A stretch of DNA of 64,000 nucleotides from Apoderus coryli (taxonomy: Eukaryota; Arthropoda; Insecta; Coleoptera; Attelabidae). The stretch covers positions 9,837,834 to 9,901,833 of the forward strand of contig OU452213.1 of the NCBI GenBank assembly GCA_911728435.2, in the 5' to 3' direction. This document shows positions 1-10,058 of this stretch, one piece after another. Position numbers and translations under genes: made by a program. Each line of letters begins with the position of its first letter. Positions within the stretch are counted from its first letter, which is position 1. The notes below the pieces were generated by a model. That model saw only the letters and a program-made list of their open reading frames with translations, did no database searches and was not told the origin of the DNA.

Positions 1-776
1 TATAACTTTTTTATTACTCACGCCAATATTAATTCTTAATTTACACTTTTGAAGGTAAGAGCCTTTTTTAAGTACCGTTCATATTGCTAGGCGTTTAAAT
101 TACCCACATCAGTTACACGTAGTTAGGGAGGAAATCTATGGATTACATACCAGTGGCGGCTCGTGGGTAATTTTATTAGGTAGGCAAAATGGATATGAAG
201 AAACTGGTGCCGCAGGCGACATTTTTTTAGATTGTCAAGGTCAAGCGCCTTAGATGAAAAGTAGAAAATTATCAAGGTAAAAAAGAACACGTTCAAATAC
301 GGGTTTCGTAAGGTAAATCTTATTTTTTTTTATTTTTAAAAATTATGCCCCACTCACTACTCTACGAAATCCAATACATAATCAAATAAAATACAAAATT
401 ATTTGTATAAAACATTAATATTACTACCTAATTACTACTTACCGCTACCGCAACAAGTTGTGCAGCACAACCACTAATCTTTACTTGTACTAGTCAAAAT
501 ATTATTACTATTATTATTAAATAATTAAATACATACACTTTTTAATCAATGGCACTAGTATTTAAACAACAAACGAACAAATAGTTCAAACGTAATGTAA
601 CCAGGGGAGTACTTAAGTACATGTGCTTAAAATTGTACTTAAGTACATGTACTTATAAGTACATTTTGTTTTGTGTACTTAAGTACCCGTACTTGGAATT
701 ATTTTGATGTACTTGAAATGTACTTAAAATGTACTTGAAGAATATCCGTTTCTGATGTCGTTTTAAGAATACAAAT

Positions 777-977
777 ATGATGGATGTAAGTGCTTGTGAG
801 GAACATGACCGTTTCTCCACTACTGAGAATCCAGTTCCACCTAAGAGGAAAAGACAGATAAAGGAATTTCGCATAGATAACAATGTTACTTCTACAAGTT
901 CTGGAAAGCAATTTTCCAATATGCCAATAATTTTAGATGGAAAGTTTTTTAAAATAAGTCAAATAGAGTACAATTAA
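777..977 (+). pseudogene. Short ORF inside the hAT-like element, unrecognised
   Basis: A 66-residue open frame begins with ATG between the two AGTACTT clusters. It has a basic stretch, PPKRKRQIKEF, that resembles a nuclear localisation signal, and ends just before the SINE-like insertion. A second short frame at 1350-1559 lies beyond that insertion and includes the string SQVSIRQFLLEK. The two may be remnants of one gene of the nested element, split by the SINE. I recognise no family, and neither frame is long enough to be convincing. Chance open frames in AT-rich DNA remain possible. Confidence 0.2.
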
Positions 978-990
978 ACGATCAGTTTCT

Positions 991-1293
991 CTCTCTCTCT
1001 CTCTCTCTCTCTATATTATTGGCCTCTATAACTAGGTAATTTAGCCATTTCTTTAGTTATATATATTTGTGAGAATTCTTGGACCTACAGTTTAGCGTGG
1101 AATCAGAACCACGGTCATTGACTGCTAGATGCCAGCACCTACGACTATGTAGTCCATAACGACATGACATTGGCAAGTCTACCGACTCGACCGGGAGCGC
1201 CGTCCACCCATCCAACCACCATCCACGCGACCAGATACTGCGGTATCATAATCACGTCGATGCGCGCTTGCACATGTGGGCATCTCCCGGCCC
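991..1293 (-). mobile_element. SINE-like retroelement with (GA)n tail and 13-bp TSD
   Basis: A 303-bp segment, clearly more GC-rich than its surroundings, sits between two exact copies of ACGATCAGTTTCT at 978-990 and 1294-1306. Read on the minus strand it starts GGGCCGGGAGATGCC and ends in a (GA)n tract, seen on the plus strand as (CT)n at 991-1012. It contains GGTTCTGATTCC, close to the pol III B-box consensus GGTTCGANTCC. A long target duplication, a simple-sequence 3' tail and a B-box together suggest a tRNA-related SINE. The A-box is not clear. Confidence 0.6.
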
Positions 1294-2455
1294 ACGATCA
1301 GTTTCTATAAGAACAAATTTTCTAAAAAATTTAAAAAGGGGTCACACGAGTGCGTACAGTATTTATTATAAACGAAAATAAAAAGCTAAAGAAAACGTCA
1401 AATATGAATATTCCATTGGAACAAGATGATAAAATAAAAAGATCCCAAGTGAGCATACGACAATTTCTCCTAGAAAAAAGTACTACCGGAGCAGGTGCAG
1501 TTTTACATAAAGACTTACTTGCATTCTGCTGTCGACAACCGCATATTTCAGTGCCATAGAATATACAATAGCTACATTGCAATATTTTGACGTTTTCTCT
1601 CTAGCCTCTACAACTCTACACTCTACGGACCTTATGTAGTATTGTACTTGAAATGTACTTGTGATGTACTTAAAATTTATCTCTCATAAGTACATATATA
1701 CTTAAAATAATAAGTACTTCTGAATCAAGTACTTAGATTTTCGGTACTCTAAGTACATTTAGAATGTACTTGTACTTGATTATTTTAAGTAGAATTGTGC
1801 TGCACTTGGCCCAGGTCTGAATTACAAAACACAAACAGTAAACAAAAATACCTAACGTACAAATCGAAATTCGTGCAAATAGTATACCTAGCTATCTACA
1901 ATAGATATAAGGCGGCCGGGGTAGGTGCCTAAACTCAACGTAAACGCGTTACTACGCAATAGCACACATATTATTTCAATAGGTATTATAGAAAAGTTCT
2001 CAATCACCACCAGTTTTTTCTGTATATTTATTTAAATATATTCAAGAAAAAGAACAACAATTTTGAGCAAAATACATGAATTTTAGGCCGTATTTGGTAG
2101 TGCATACTATTACCCGGTGACCGGTGGCGCAAAACTTTTGATATCTACATAGGTATATGTGTATACGAGTATACGGTGTAGGCGACGATAACAGTTGCCT
2201 GTAAAAATGCGAAGCCTCGGTAGTGGGTTATAGCACCTGTGGTAAACCTATTTTGCGGTCGTTATATTATACCTACAAATAATTATTGAATTAAAGGGGA
2301 TGTTTTAAAGGTTTAAGGTAGAAAATGAAATAAATTAAATTAATCAATATTATTATTTTTTAAATTATGGATCGAATAATAATACATTTTTTAATTTAGG
2401 CCGAAGTTGTTAAGGTAGGCGGTGCCTACCCCGACCAGCCGCCACTGTTACATAC

Positions 2456-3299
2456 CCAATTATACCAGGTGAGCCATACCTACTGACACTATCAACATTG
2501 GTAAAGAAATGACTTTTAATTATTAAAATAGCTCTTGACAAATATCATCACAAAAATAATATTTTAAAATCAATCCAACAAAAAATATTGAAAATTTCAT
2601 ATTATAAAATACTGTTTGTAAATGATGACATTTGCGAAAAGCATATTAAGTATTTAATTAATTTGATGATTCGATACAAAATCTTTAAAGAGTGCAAGTT
2701 GCGAACAAGTTTTTGTAAAAAAGCAGTACATATGAAAAGAAAAATAGATATTTTACAAGCCTTATAAGTTTTTCTTTCTTTAAAAATATTTTATAATTAA
2801 TTTTTTTACTCTTTTCAAGTGATTAAAATCACTTTTAAATTACATTTCCTCATGATTATTTTAATTGTTGGATTGTTTTGACACTCAAAGTTCTTACTTC
2901 ATTTATTTTAATTGTTTTTTGCTCTTAGTTGTTTTTTTTTATTTATCCGGCATTTACTTGGTATTCTTTCTTAACAATTCTAAAAGGTTGGGCATTTTGC
3001 CCCTTTTACTTAATTCTTTAATTTTAAATAACTACTACGTAATTTATTTAAGTCCTATTTTTGTTTGTGTTTTAATTATTAAAGTTTATAACTTTATGTG
3101 ATTGCGATCGATAGCTACATAAGATTTTATAATAATAAAAAAAAATATGTGTTTTCAACTCACTTGTTCGTGACAGACTGAGTGCTTTAAGGTGAAATTG
3201 TAAACGCCCTCCCGAAGCGAGTCATTGAACATATTTTTAACATAAGTAATGCCATGAGGCAATACAGTTTTCAGCATTAATTAATGCTATTGACACCAT
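2456..3299. other. AT-rich DNA without recognisable gene
   Basis: This stretch is AT-rich and has long T and A runs. One hydrophobic open frame at 2865-3101 reflects its TTT/TTA composition and has no recognisable domain. I see no RNA gene or repeat boundary here. The LINE fragment that follows probably starts in the last 100 bases. Confidence 0.5.
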
Positions 3300-4551
3300 A
3301 TGACTCAGATTTTACATGTCTTACACCCTCAACAATACGCCTCATTAGTATGTTGGCCAAAAGTTAATATTAAGCATACAAAATGCCGTCTTCAAAAGTT
3401 GCAACGGCTTGCATGTTTAGGAAGAACAGGGACAATGCGAACTTGCCCCACAGCAGCGATGGAAACGTTGCTGTATTTAATACCTTTGCCTGTCCTAGTC
3501 AAAAAAGAGGCAGCAATTAGCGCTCTGAAACTGGCACAGGTAATGGAATACAAATCTGGCGATCTAGAGGGACACATGGGAATCCTTAATCTAATACCTT
3601 TGGATTCAGGAAGAAAACCGTCCGACGCTCTGCCACGCAAACATAATTTTGAAATCCCATTTGAAGTGGTCATTGCAAACCGTCAAAATTGGCTAAATGG
3701 GGAACCACGATTCCCAGAAAACACATCCGTCTGGTATACGGACGGCTCAAAAGGAATAGAATGGAACACAGACATGGGAGTATACGGGCCTAATTGCAGG
3801 CTCTCTGAATCTCTCGGGAAACGTCCCACTATATTCCAAGCAGAGATCAACGCTATTAATCGTTGTGCTCAAGAATGCCTGCAGAGAGGCATGCCGGAAC
3901 GGCAGATCAATATTATGTCAGACAGTCAAGCTGCGTTAAAAGCACTGAGATCTTACACCTTCACGTCAAAGCTAGCATGGGATGCAAACAGCAACTGGCA
4001 GCTCAGGGGAAAAAGATTACTCTGACATGGGTGCCAGGACATGAAGGCTTGGAGGGAACGAAGCGGCGGACCAACTTGCAAAAGAGGGCGCAAACGCTCC
4101 CTTCTGCGGCCCAGAACCCATCTTTGGCCTTCCAAAAAGCCATATGAAGGAAGAACTTCGGAGATGGGAAAAGGAACAACTTAAGTCCTACTGGAGAAAC
4201 ACTCCAGGCCTAAGACAATCAAAAAGGTTTATCAAACCTTCAGAGGCCAACGCAGGGAAGCTTATCCAACTGGAGAGAAGCGACCTAAGGCGAATTACAC
4301 GCCTTTTTACGGGACACCACCCATTGAAGTACCATCTCAAAAAGATGGGCCTAACCGAGGACGACACTTGTCGGTTTTGCGAAGACGCAACAGAGGCAAC
4401 AGAACACGTGTTCTGTGAATGCATGGCACTTTTCTGCAAAAGGCTAAAACACCTTGGAGGGGTGACGCTAACACCCGACGAGGCAAGGAATTTAGCCCCC
4501 AGAGAAATCATCAACTTTATGAATAGTGTGAGACAGCTGGGCAATTCATAG
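3300..4551 (+). pseudogene. LINE ORF2 C-terminus: RNase H and zinc knuckle, frameshifted
   Basis: This is the 3' part of a non-LTR retrotransposon ORF2. The first frame (3300-4025) holds the post-RT motif LACLGRTGTMRTCPTAA and then an RNase H1 domain with WYTDGSKG, QAEI and SDSQAAL, which carry the acidic catalytic residues. The reading frame shifts near 3978 and again near 4055. The RNase H motif WVPGHEGLEG follows in the second frame. The third frame (4144-4551) carries a CCHC-type knuckle, CRFCEDATEATEHVFCEC. RNase H after RT is typical of I/LOA-group LINEs and rules out the CR1/L2 group. The RT palm itself is missing, consistent with 5' truncation. Confidence 0.8.
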
Positions 4552-5130
4552 ATTAGAGTCATTCACAAAAGATCTTCTGCAGGTCAAAGTGAGGGGAGGC
4601 CAAACCGCCTAAACGACTCCGATAAAACCATCTACAATCTATCCTCAACAATGTCCTCATCGTCTATATCCCGAAACCGAAAGACGGCCTGACATGTAGA
4701 AAATTTATAAAAGACTTATTTCTTATATACTAAACAATTATATTCCTTATCCATTTTTCCTTATTAAACTATCACAATTGATGTCGTTGCACTAATTTCA
4801 TTTTATGAAAATGCTTTAAAAGAAACTACCTACTTGAAACGTGGATCGAATGAATTCACGCAGAAAGGTAAACGCTATTCATTAAAGCTTCAGCTAGTTT
4901 AAATCTAAGCTTTAATTTCCGTTTCAAAATTAATTAAATTCGTTTTAGAGAGTCTGTTGAAATTTACTTTACTGTAAAGTCATGAAATAAATATCAAAAT
5001 AATGATTTGAAAGAACCAATGATGTAAACATGATAAACTCAAATAACTACGCAGTTCTTCCCATAATATATCTGCCTGTAAAAGGACGGACGTTATAATA
5101 TTGTTATAGTAAAGCTCTAAGGTTACAACT
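4552..5130. other. LINE 3' UTR and unassigned AT-rich DNA
   Basis: The first 150-200 bases after the LINE stop codon probably represent its 3' untranslated region, still relatively GC-rich to about 4700. The remainder is AT-rich, with no coding signal or repeat I can identify. Confidence 0.4.
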
Positions 5131-5600
5131 TAACTGGTACGGGAATAGCAAAGGGTTGTGGTGGACCACAATAGGGTTAATCTAGTGGGGACTAGTCGGG
5201 AATGGAAGGCAACAACGAGAGGGTGGATTGCGGTTGGCTAGACAGGCCTCTGAAACCCCATATAATCGCTGGAGCCTGCGCTAGGATTGTCTAAAAGTTC
5301 GAGCCAAAACCGGATACCCAGAGATATATAGGAACTTGGTAAGAAATTCATAACAAAATGCACTGGAAAACTGCTAACACTAAGCTGGAGTCATCTTCGA
5401 GTAACCAAAAGAATCTTCACCTAAATAAGATGGGGCTGTATAACAAGGACCTGCAATGTAGATTGTTGAATGGGGCAGTTGAGACAGCTTACCATGTGAT
5501 ATGTGAGTGTGTAGCCTTACAATAAAGGCTACATTCTATTTTTCGGCATGCGCTCACTGCGCCGGCAGATATCATTAAATCATTATTAAAAAATAAATGG
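5131..5600 (+). pseudogene. Second RNase H LINE tail, heavily decayed
   Basis: The plus strand contains fragments of an RNase H LINE C-terminus in shifting frames. LARQASETPY near 5240 corresponds to the end of the RNase H domain. RLLNGAVETAYHVICEC near 5460-5515 corresponds to the CCHC knuckle that ends these proteins. Several stops and frameshifts separate the pieces. It is related to, but clearly different from, the copy at 3300-4551, so two members of the same LINE group lie in the same orientation here. The last bases (5600-5640) match, in reverse, the repeat at 19,280-19,310. Confidence 0.6.
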
Positions 5601-5834
5601 AAATAACTAATGGGTTCATCCTGGGCCTCCCTCAAACTCGTTGAAAAAAATTATTGAGAAAAGGAAAAAGAGCGAAATAAGAAAAAAAAAAATGAAGAAA
5701 ATAATAGAGTACAAAAGAAAAAAGGGAGAAAAGATGCAAAAAAGCAAACAAAGAGAGAAAAAGAAAAAAAAAGGAGGAAGGGAAAAAAGAGAAATAAAAG
5801 AAGAAAAGAAAGAAAAAAAGTGAGAAAACTTTGT

Positions 5835-6362
5835 AAGAATTAATAATTTATAAGAAAAAATAAGAAAATAGCGAAAAAATTACAAAAAAAAGAAGAACAG
5901 ATAAAAGAGGAAAAAAAGAGAGAGAGAGAAGAAAGAGGGACAGGAAAAAGAAATAAAGGGGAACAGGATTTTGTTTAAAATAAGCGGGAATAGAGAGAAA
6001 TACAAAAATACACATATTATTATTATTTCTAGGTGCATCAATTACATGTTGCTATCTAACTCCAAACCATATTATGAAAAATGTATCACCTAATTTCTTG
6101 AAGTGTTCTAAAGTTAATTTACAACTCCAAAGACATTTGCCTTTGATATATTCCATTAATTTATAGAGCTTTCAGTAAATGAGTTACAAAGACTTGTTTC
6201 ACGCTGTAATTTCAGCTATTTAACACAATAATATCGTGAAAACTTATACAAATAGCTGTAGCTAAAGTAAAAATCCTTATAAAACTTTGATAAACATAAC
6301 AATAGATATCTTTTCTTTCTTGTCAGAAGTTTGTGAATTGCGTTTGAGTTTAAATCGCATGG
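5835..6362. repeat. Spacer repeat copy 1 within the polypurine satellite
   Basis: This roughly 525-bp AT-rich unit begins near AATTAATAATTTATAAG and includes GGTGCATCAATTACATG and TTTAAATCGCATGG. It recurs at 7,088-7,612 with only scattered changes. It is the non-purine half of a higher-order unit of about 1.25 kb. Confidence 0.75.
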
Positions 6363-7087
6363 ATAAAATTGAACAAAACTAGAAAAAGGGATAAAAAGAG
6401 GGACACAATGGTCAAAAAGGAAAAATAAGGGGAAAAACTAGAAAATAGAAATGGAGGAAAAGAGAAAAAGGAAAAAAAAGAGAGAAAGACGAGAAGAAAA
6501 GATAAAAAAAGTGCGTGAAGTGGAAAAATGAGTAAAGAGGGAAAAAATGTAGAAAGTGAGAAAAACTGAACCAAACAGAGAAATTAAGGGAAAAAAAGTG
6601 GGAAAATAAACAAAAAATGTGAAGAAAGGAGAAAGAGTAAAAAACTAGGGAAAATTAGTATGATTAAAAAAAAGGAAAATGAAAAAGAGGCGCAAGAAAG
6701 AAAAAAATAATTGAAACAAGGAAAAAGAGCGTAATAAGAAAAAAATGAGGAAAATAATCGAGTACAAAAGAAAAAATGAGAAAAAACTGGGAAAAACTAG
6801 AAAAAAGGGAGAAAAGATGCAAAGGGGAAAAAAGAAAAACTAGGAAAAAAGAAATAAACTGTGGGAAAAACGATCAATAAAGTTAAGAAAAGAGCGAAAG
6901 GAAGAAAAAATGAGAAAATAATAAAAAAGGGAAAAAATAGAAGAAAAATTAAATCTAGAAAAAAGATAGAAAATATAACAAAAAAAGAAACAAAGAGAGA
7001 AAAAGAAAAAAAAAAGAAAGGAGGAAGGGAAAAAAGAGAGAAATAAAAGAAGAAAAGCAAGAAAAAGAGTGATAAAACTTTTTAAGA

Positions 7088-7612
7088 ATTAATAATTTAT
7101 AAGAAAAAATAAGAAAATGGCGAAAAAATCACAAAAAAAGAAGAAAAGATAAAAAGAGGAAAGAAAAGAGAGAGAGAAGAAAGAGGGACAGGAAAAAGAA
7201 ATAAACGGAAACAGAATTTTGTTTAAAATAAGCGAGAATAGAGAGAAATACAAAAATACACATATTATTATTATTTCTAGGTGCATCAATTACATGTTGC
7301 TATCTAACTCCAAACCATATTATGAAAAATGTATCACCTAATTTCTTGAAGTGTTCTAAAATTTATTTACAGCTCCAAAGAGATTTGGCTTTGATATATT
7401 CCATTAATTTATAGAGCTTTCAGTAAATGAGTTACACAAGACTTGTTCCAAGCTGTAATTTCAGCTATTTAACATAATAATATCGTGAAAACTTATACAA
7501 ATGGCTGTACCTAAAGTAAAAGTCCTTATGAAACTTTGTAAACATAATAACAGAGATCTTTTCTTTCTTATAAGATGTTCGTGAATTGCGTTTAAGTTTA
7601 AATCGCATGGAA
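7088..7612. repeat. Spacer repeat copy 2
   Basis: Nearly the same as 5,835-6,362, from AATTAATAATTTATAAG to TTTAAATCGCATGG. The spacing between copies 1 and 2 defines a higher-order period of about 1,250 bp. Confidence 0.75.
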
Positions 7613-8997
7613 AAAACTGAAAATACCTAGAAAAAGGAACAAAATGAGGGACATAATGGAAGAAAGAAAAAATAGAGAAAAAGAAAAAAATAATTGAAAA
7701 AAGAGAGAGAAATAAGAAAAAAAAATAGGAAAATAATAGAGTACAAGAGAAAAAATGAGAAGAAACTAGAAAAAAAGGGTGACAAGATGCAAAAGGGAAA
7801 AAAGAAAAAACTAGGAAAAAAGAAAGAAGTGGGAAAACGAGTAAAGAGGGAGAAGAAGGTGGGAAAAAGAAAGAAAGAAAGTTAGAAAAAATGGAAAAGA
7901 TAAAAAAGCAAAAAGAGAGAACAAGTGTAAAACTAGGAAAAAAGGAAGTTAATAATAAAAGGGAAACAAATAGAAAAACGAGAAAACAAGGAAAAGGGAA
8001 AAATAAATGAAAAAAGGATTAAAGAGGGACAAACAAGAAAATAATAGAGTACAAAAGAAAAAATGAGAAGAAACTAGAAAAAAAGGGTGAAAAGATGCAA
8101 AAGGGAAAAAAGAAAAAACTAGGAAAAAAGAAAGAAGTGGGAAAACGAGTAAAGAGGGAGAAGAAGTTGGGAAAAAGAAAGGAAGAAAGTTAGAAAAAAT
8201 GGAAAAAAAGGAGAAAAGATAAAAAGATAAAAGCGAGAACAAGTCTAAAACTAGGAAAAAAGGAAGTTAATAATAATAAAACGGAAACAAATAGAAAAAC
8301 GAGAAAACAAGGAAAAAGGGAAAAATAAATGAAAAAGGGATTAAAGAGGGACAAACAAGAAAACAAAAGGAAGAACACATAAAAAAACGAGAAAAATGAG
8401 ACAAAAAGTAAAACACTAGGAAAATGAGAAAAGTAAAAAAAATAGGTAAAAAAGGTAGAAAGATAGGAAAAAGGAACAAACAGAGAAATAAAGGAGAAAA
8501 AAGTGGGAAAATTAAAAAAAAAAGTAAAGAAAAGAGAAAGAAAAAAAATAGGAAAAATTAGAAGGGAAAAAGAAAAAAGGGAGCAAGAAAAAAAAAAAAA
8601 AAAAAGAGAAAATGAAAAAATAATTGAAAAAAGAGCAAAATAAGAAAAACAATGAGGAAAATAATAAAGTATAAAAGAAAAATGTGAAAAAAATGGGAAA
8701 AACTAGAAAAAAAGGGAGAAAATATGCAAAAGGGAAAAAGAACAAACTAGGAAAAAAGAAAGAAAAAGTGGGATAAACGAGCAATAAAGTGAAGAAAAGA
8801 GCGAAAAGAGGGAAAAGTGAAAAAATAATAAAAAACGGGAAAAAAATAGAAAAAAAAAGATGAAAAAGGGATAAAAAAATACAGGAAAAAGTAAATCTAG
8901 GGAAAATGAAAGAAAAGATAACAAAAAAAGCAAACAAAGAGAGAAAAAAAAAGAAGGAAGGGAAAAAAGAAGGAAATAAAAGTGAGAAAACTCTTTA

Positions 8998-9260
8998 AGA
9001 ATTAATAATTTATAAGAAAAAGAGAAAATATCGAAAAATGTAAAAGTGTTCTAGAATTTATTTACAGCTCCAAAGAGATTTGCCTTTGATATATTCCATT
9101 AATTTATAGAGCTTTCAGTAAATGAGTTACACAAGACTTGTTTCAAGCTGTAATTTCAGCTATTTAACACAATAAATATCGTGAAAATTTATACAAATAG
9201 CTGTAGCTAAAGTAAAACTCCTTATAAAACTTTGATAACATAACAAAAGAAACTTTTTCG
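8998..9260. repeat. Spacer repeat copy 3, internally deleted
   Basis: The start (AATTAATAATTTATAAG) and the second half (from about TTCTAGAATTTATTTACAG) of the spacer are present. The part containing the GGTGCATCAATTACATG phrase is missing. It marks the right edge of the array. Confidence 0.65.
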
Positions 9261-9797
9261 TTCCAGTACGAAATTGTGTGTGATTTCTAAAGTTTAAATC
9301 GGATTTATACATTTACTGTTACCGGCGATGTTTTACTTTGTAATTAAGTAATTGAAATATCACATCAAGCCATTTGATCTGTTTCAATAAGAACAATTAA
9401 TAAGTTGTTTACGAAAATAAGAAAACTGTCGAATACGTATACATAATCATAGCTATTATTTATTATTAGTTCTGGCATGCATTTAGATAGCTGGTATAAT
9501 AGACCACAAATTCTCATTTTGCCATGTGGCTTATTGTGTTATTCACTATGACGCGCGAGACTAGGGCAGCTTGTTCATTCTAGTACAAGTGAATAATAAT
9601 AATCAATTTGCAATTGGCTGTATTATACAGCTACCAATTGTGTATTTATGTATGCAATTTTGAATCAGGTGACATTTCTAGTTGTGACATTTTGTGTGAT
9701 TTGTATAAGTTTAATTTACCCGCTCATATACATGTTGTTGCTGTTTTTGACTGTCAACTCTTTATCTGAGAAACTTCACCTTAATTGATGAACGAAG
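9261..9797. other. Unassigned flank left of the copia element
   Basis: No open frame or repeat is recognised in this AT-rich stretch. It ends in CGAAG (9793-9797), one copy of the target duplication of the copia insertion. Confidence 0.5.
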
Positions 9798-10012
9798 TGT
9801 TGAAATTAAACGGCAGGAATAGATTATGGAACTAATTTATTCACGAAAAGATTAAATTAATATAAGAAAAAAAATAAACGTGGTTTCATTATTTTTATAT
9901 ATAACCTAACCTTCTTTTTTTTCTTTATTACTTTTTCTAACAGAGTTGCCAACAATAACATTGTATGATACACTGTTGCCAACTGAGGTGAGTATATTAA
10001 ATATTCTTAACA
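9798..10012 (-). repeat. Copia 3' LTR (215 bp)
   Basis: Begins TGTTGAAATTAAACGG and ends ATATTCTTAACA on the plus strand. It is about 98% identical to 13,905-14,117. Because the element is coded on the minus strand, this is its 3' LTR. Confidence 0.93.
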
Positions 10013-10030
10013 CTCCTCCTCGATTTTAAT
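10013..10030 (-). promoter_or_regulatory. Copia polypurine tract
   Basis: Read on the minus strand, GAGGAGGAG directly abuts the LTR start TGTTAAGAATA. That is the expected position and composition of the primer for plus-strand DNA synthesis. Confidence 0.75.
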
Positions 10031-10058
10031 TTTATAGAAAATAAAAAATCGCTATCTA

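Larger units (their letters stand above)
607..1800. repeat. Two clusters of AAGTACTT-type motifs, probable nested element
   Basis: At about 607-735 and again at 1640-1800 the sequence is packed with variants of GTACTTAAGTACA. The outer edges resemble each other in inverted orientation: CAGGGGAGTACTT near 603, and CCAAGTGCAGC when the right edge near 1812 is read in reverse. This suggests a second hAT-type element nested within 151-2447, since hAT ends often carry arrays of short transposase-binding motifs. I could not find a clean target duplication, so the nested boundaries are tentative. Confidence 0.45.
151..2447. mobile_element. hAT-like non-autonomous DNA transposon (2.3 kb)
   Basis: The element begins CAGTGGCGGCT and ends AGCCGCCACTG, an 11-bp perfect terminal inverted repeat with looser similarity further in. 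It is flanked by an exact 8-bp direct repeat, TTACATAC, at 143-150 and 2448-2455. An 8-bp target duplication with CA...TG ends is typical of the hAT superfamily. The interior holds only short open frames and no recognisable hAT transposase catalytic region, so I infer a non-autonomous or gutted copy that relied on a transposase elsewhere. A cluster of AGTACTT-type motifs and a SINE-like insertion lie inside. The boundaries are seen directly; the superfamily is inferred from TSD length and ends. Confidence 0.75.
5641..9050. repeat. 3.4-kb polypurine satellite (A/G almost exclusively on + strand)
   Basis: For most of 3.4 kb the plus strand is nearly all A and G, in variants of GAAAAAAGAAAAAACTAGG, interrupted twice by ordinary AT-rich spacer sequence. 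Tandem structure is visible: the block at about 7,731-8,037 is repeated at 8,038-8,363 with only small differences, a period of roughly 310-325 bp. Phrases such as GAGTACAAAAGAAAAAATGAG recur through the whole region. Open frames here encode lysine/glutamate-rich or, antisense, phenylalanine/leucine-rich strings and are compositional artefacts. I call it a satellite-like array. Confidence 0.85.

Noticed and set aside
983..1012. Stand-alone (TC)n microsatellite
   Set aside because: It is the tail of the SINE-like element bounded by the 13-bp duplication.
2865..3101. Hydrophobic 78-residue open frame
   Set aside because: Composition of T-rich DNA; no recognisable domain or neighbouring gene.
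5641..8937. Long lysine-rich open frames and antisense Phe/Leu-rich frames
   Set aside because: They follow from the A/G composition of the satellite; no domain, no start context, and they exist on both strands.
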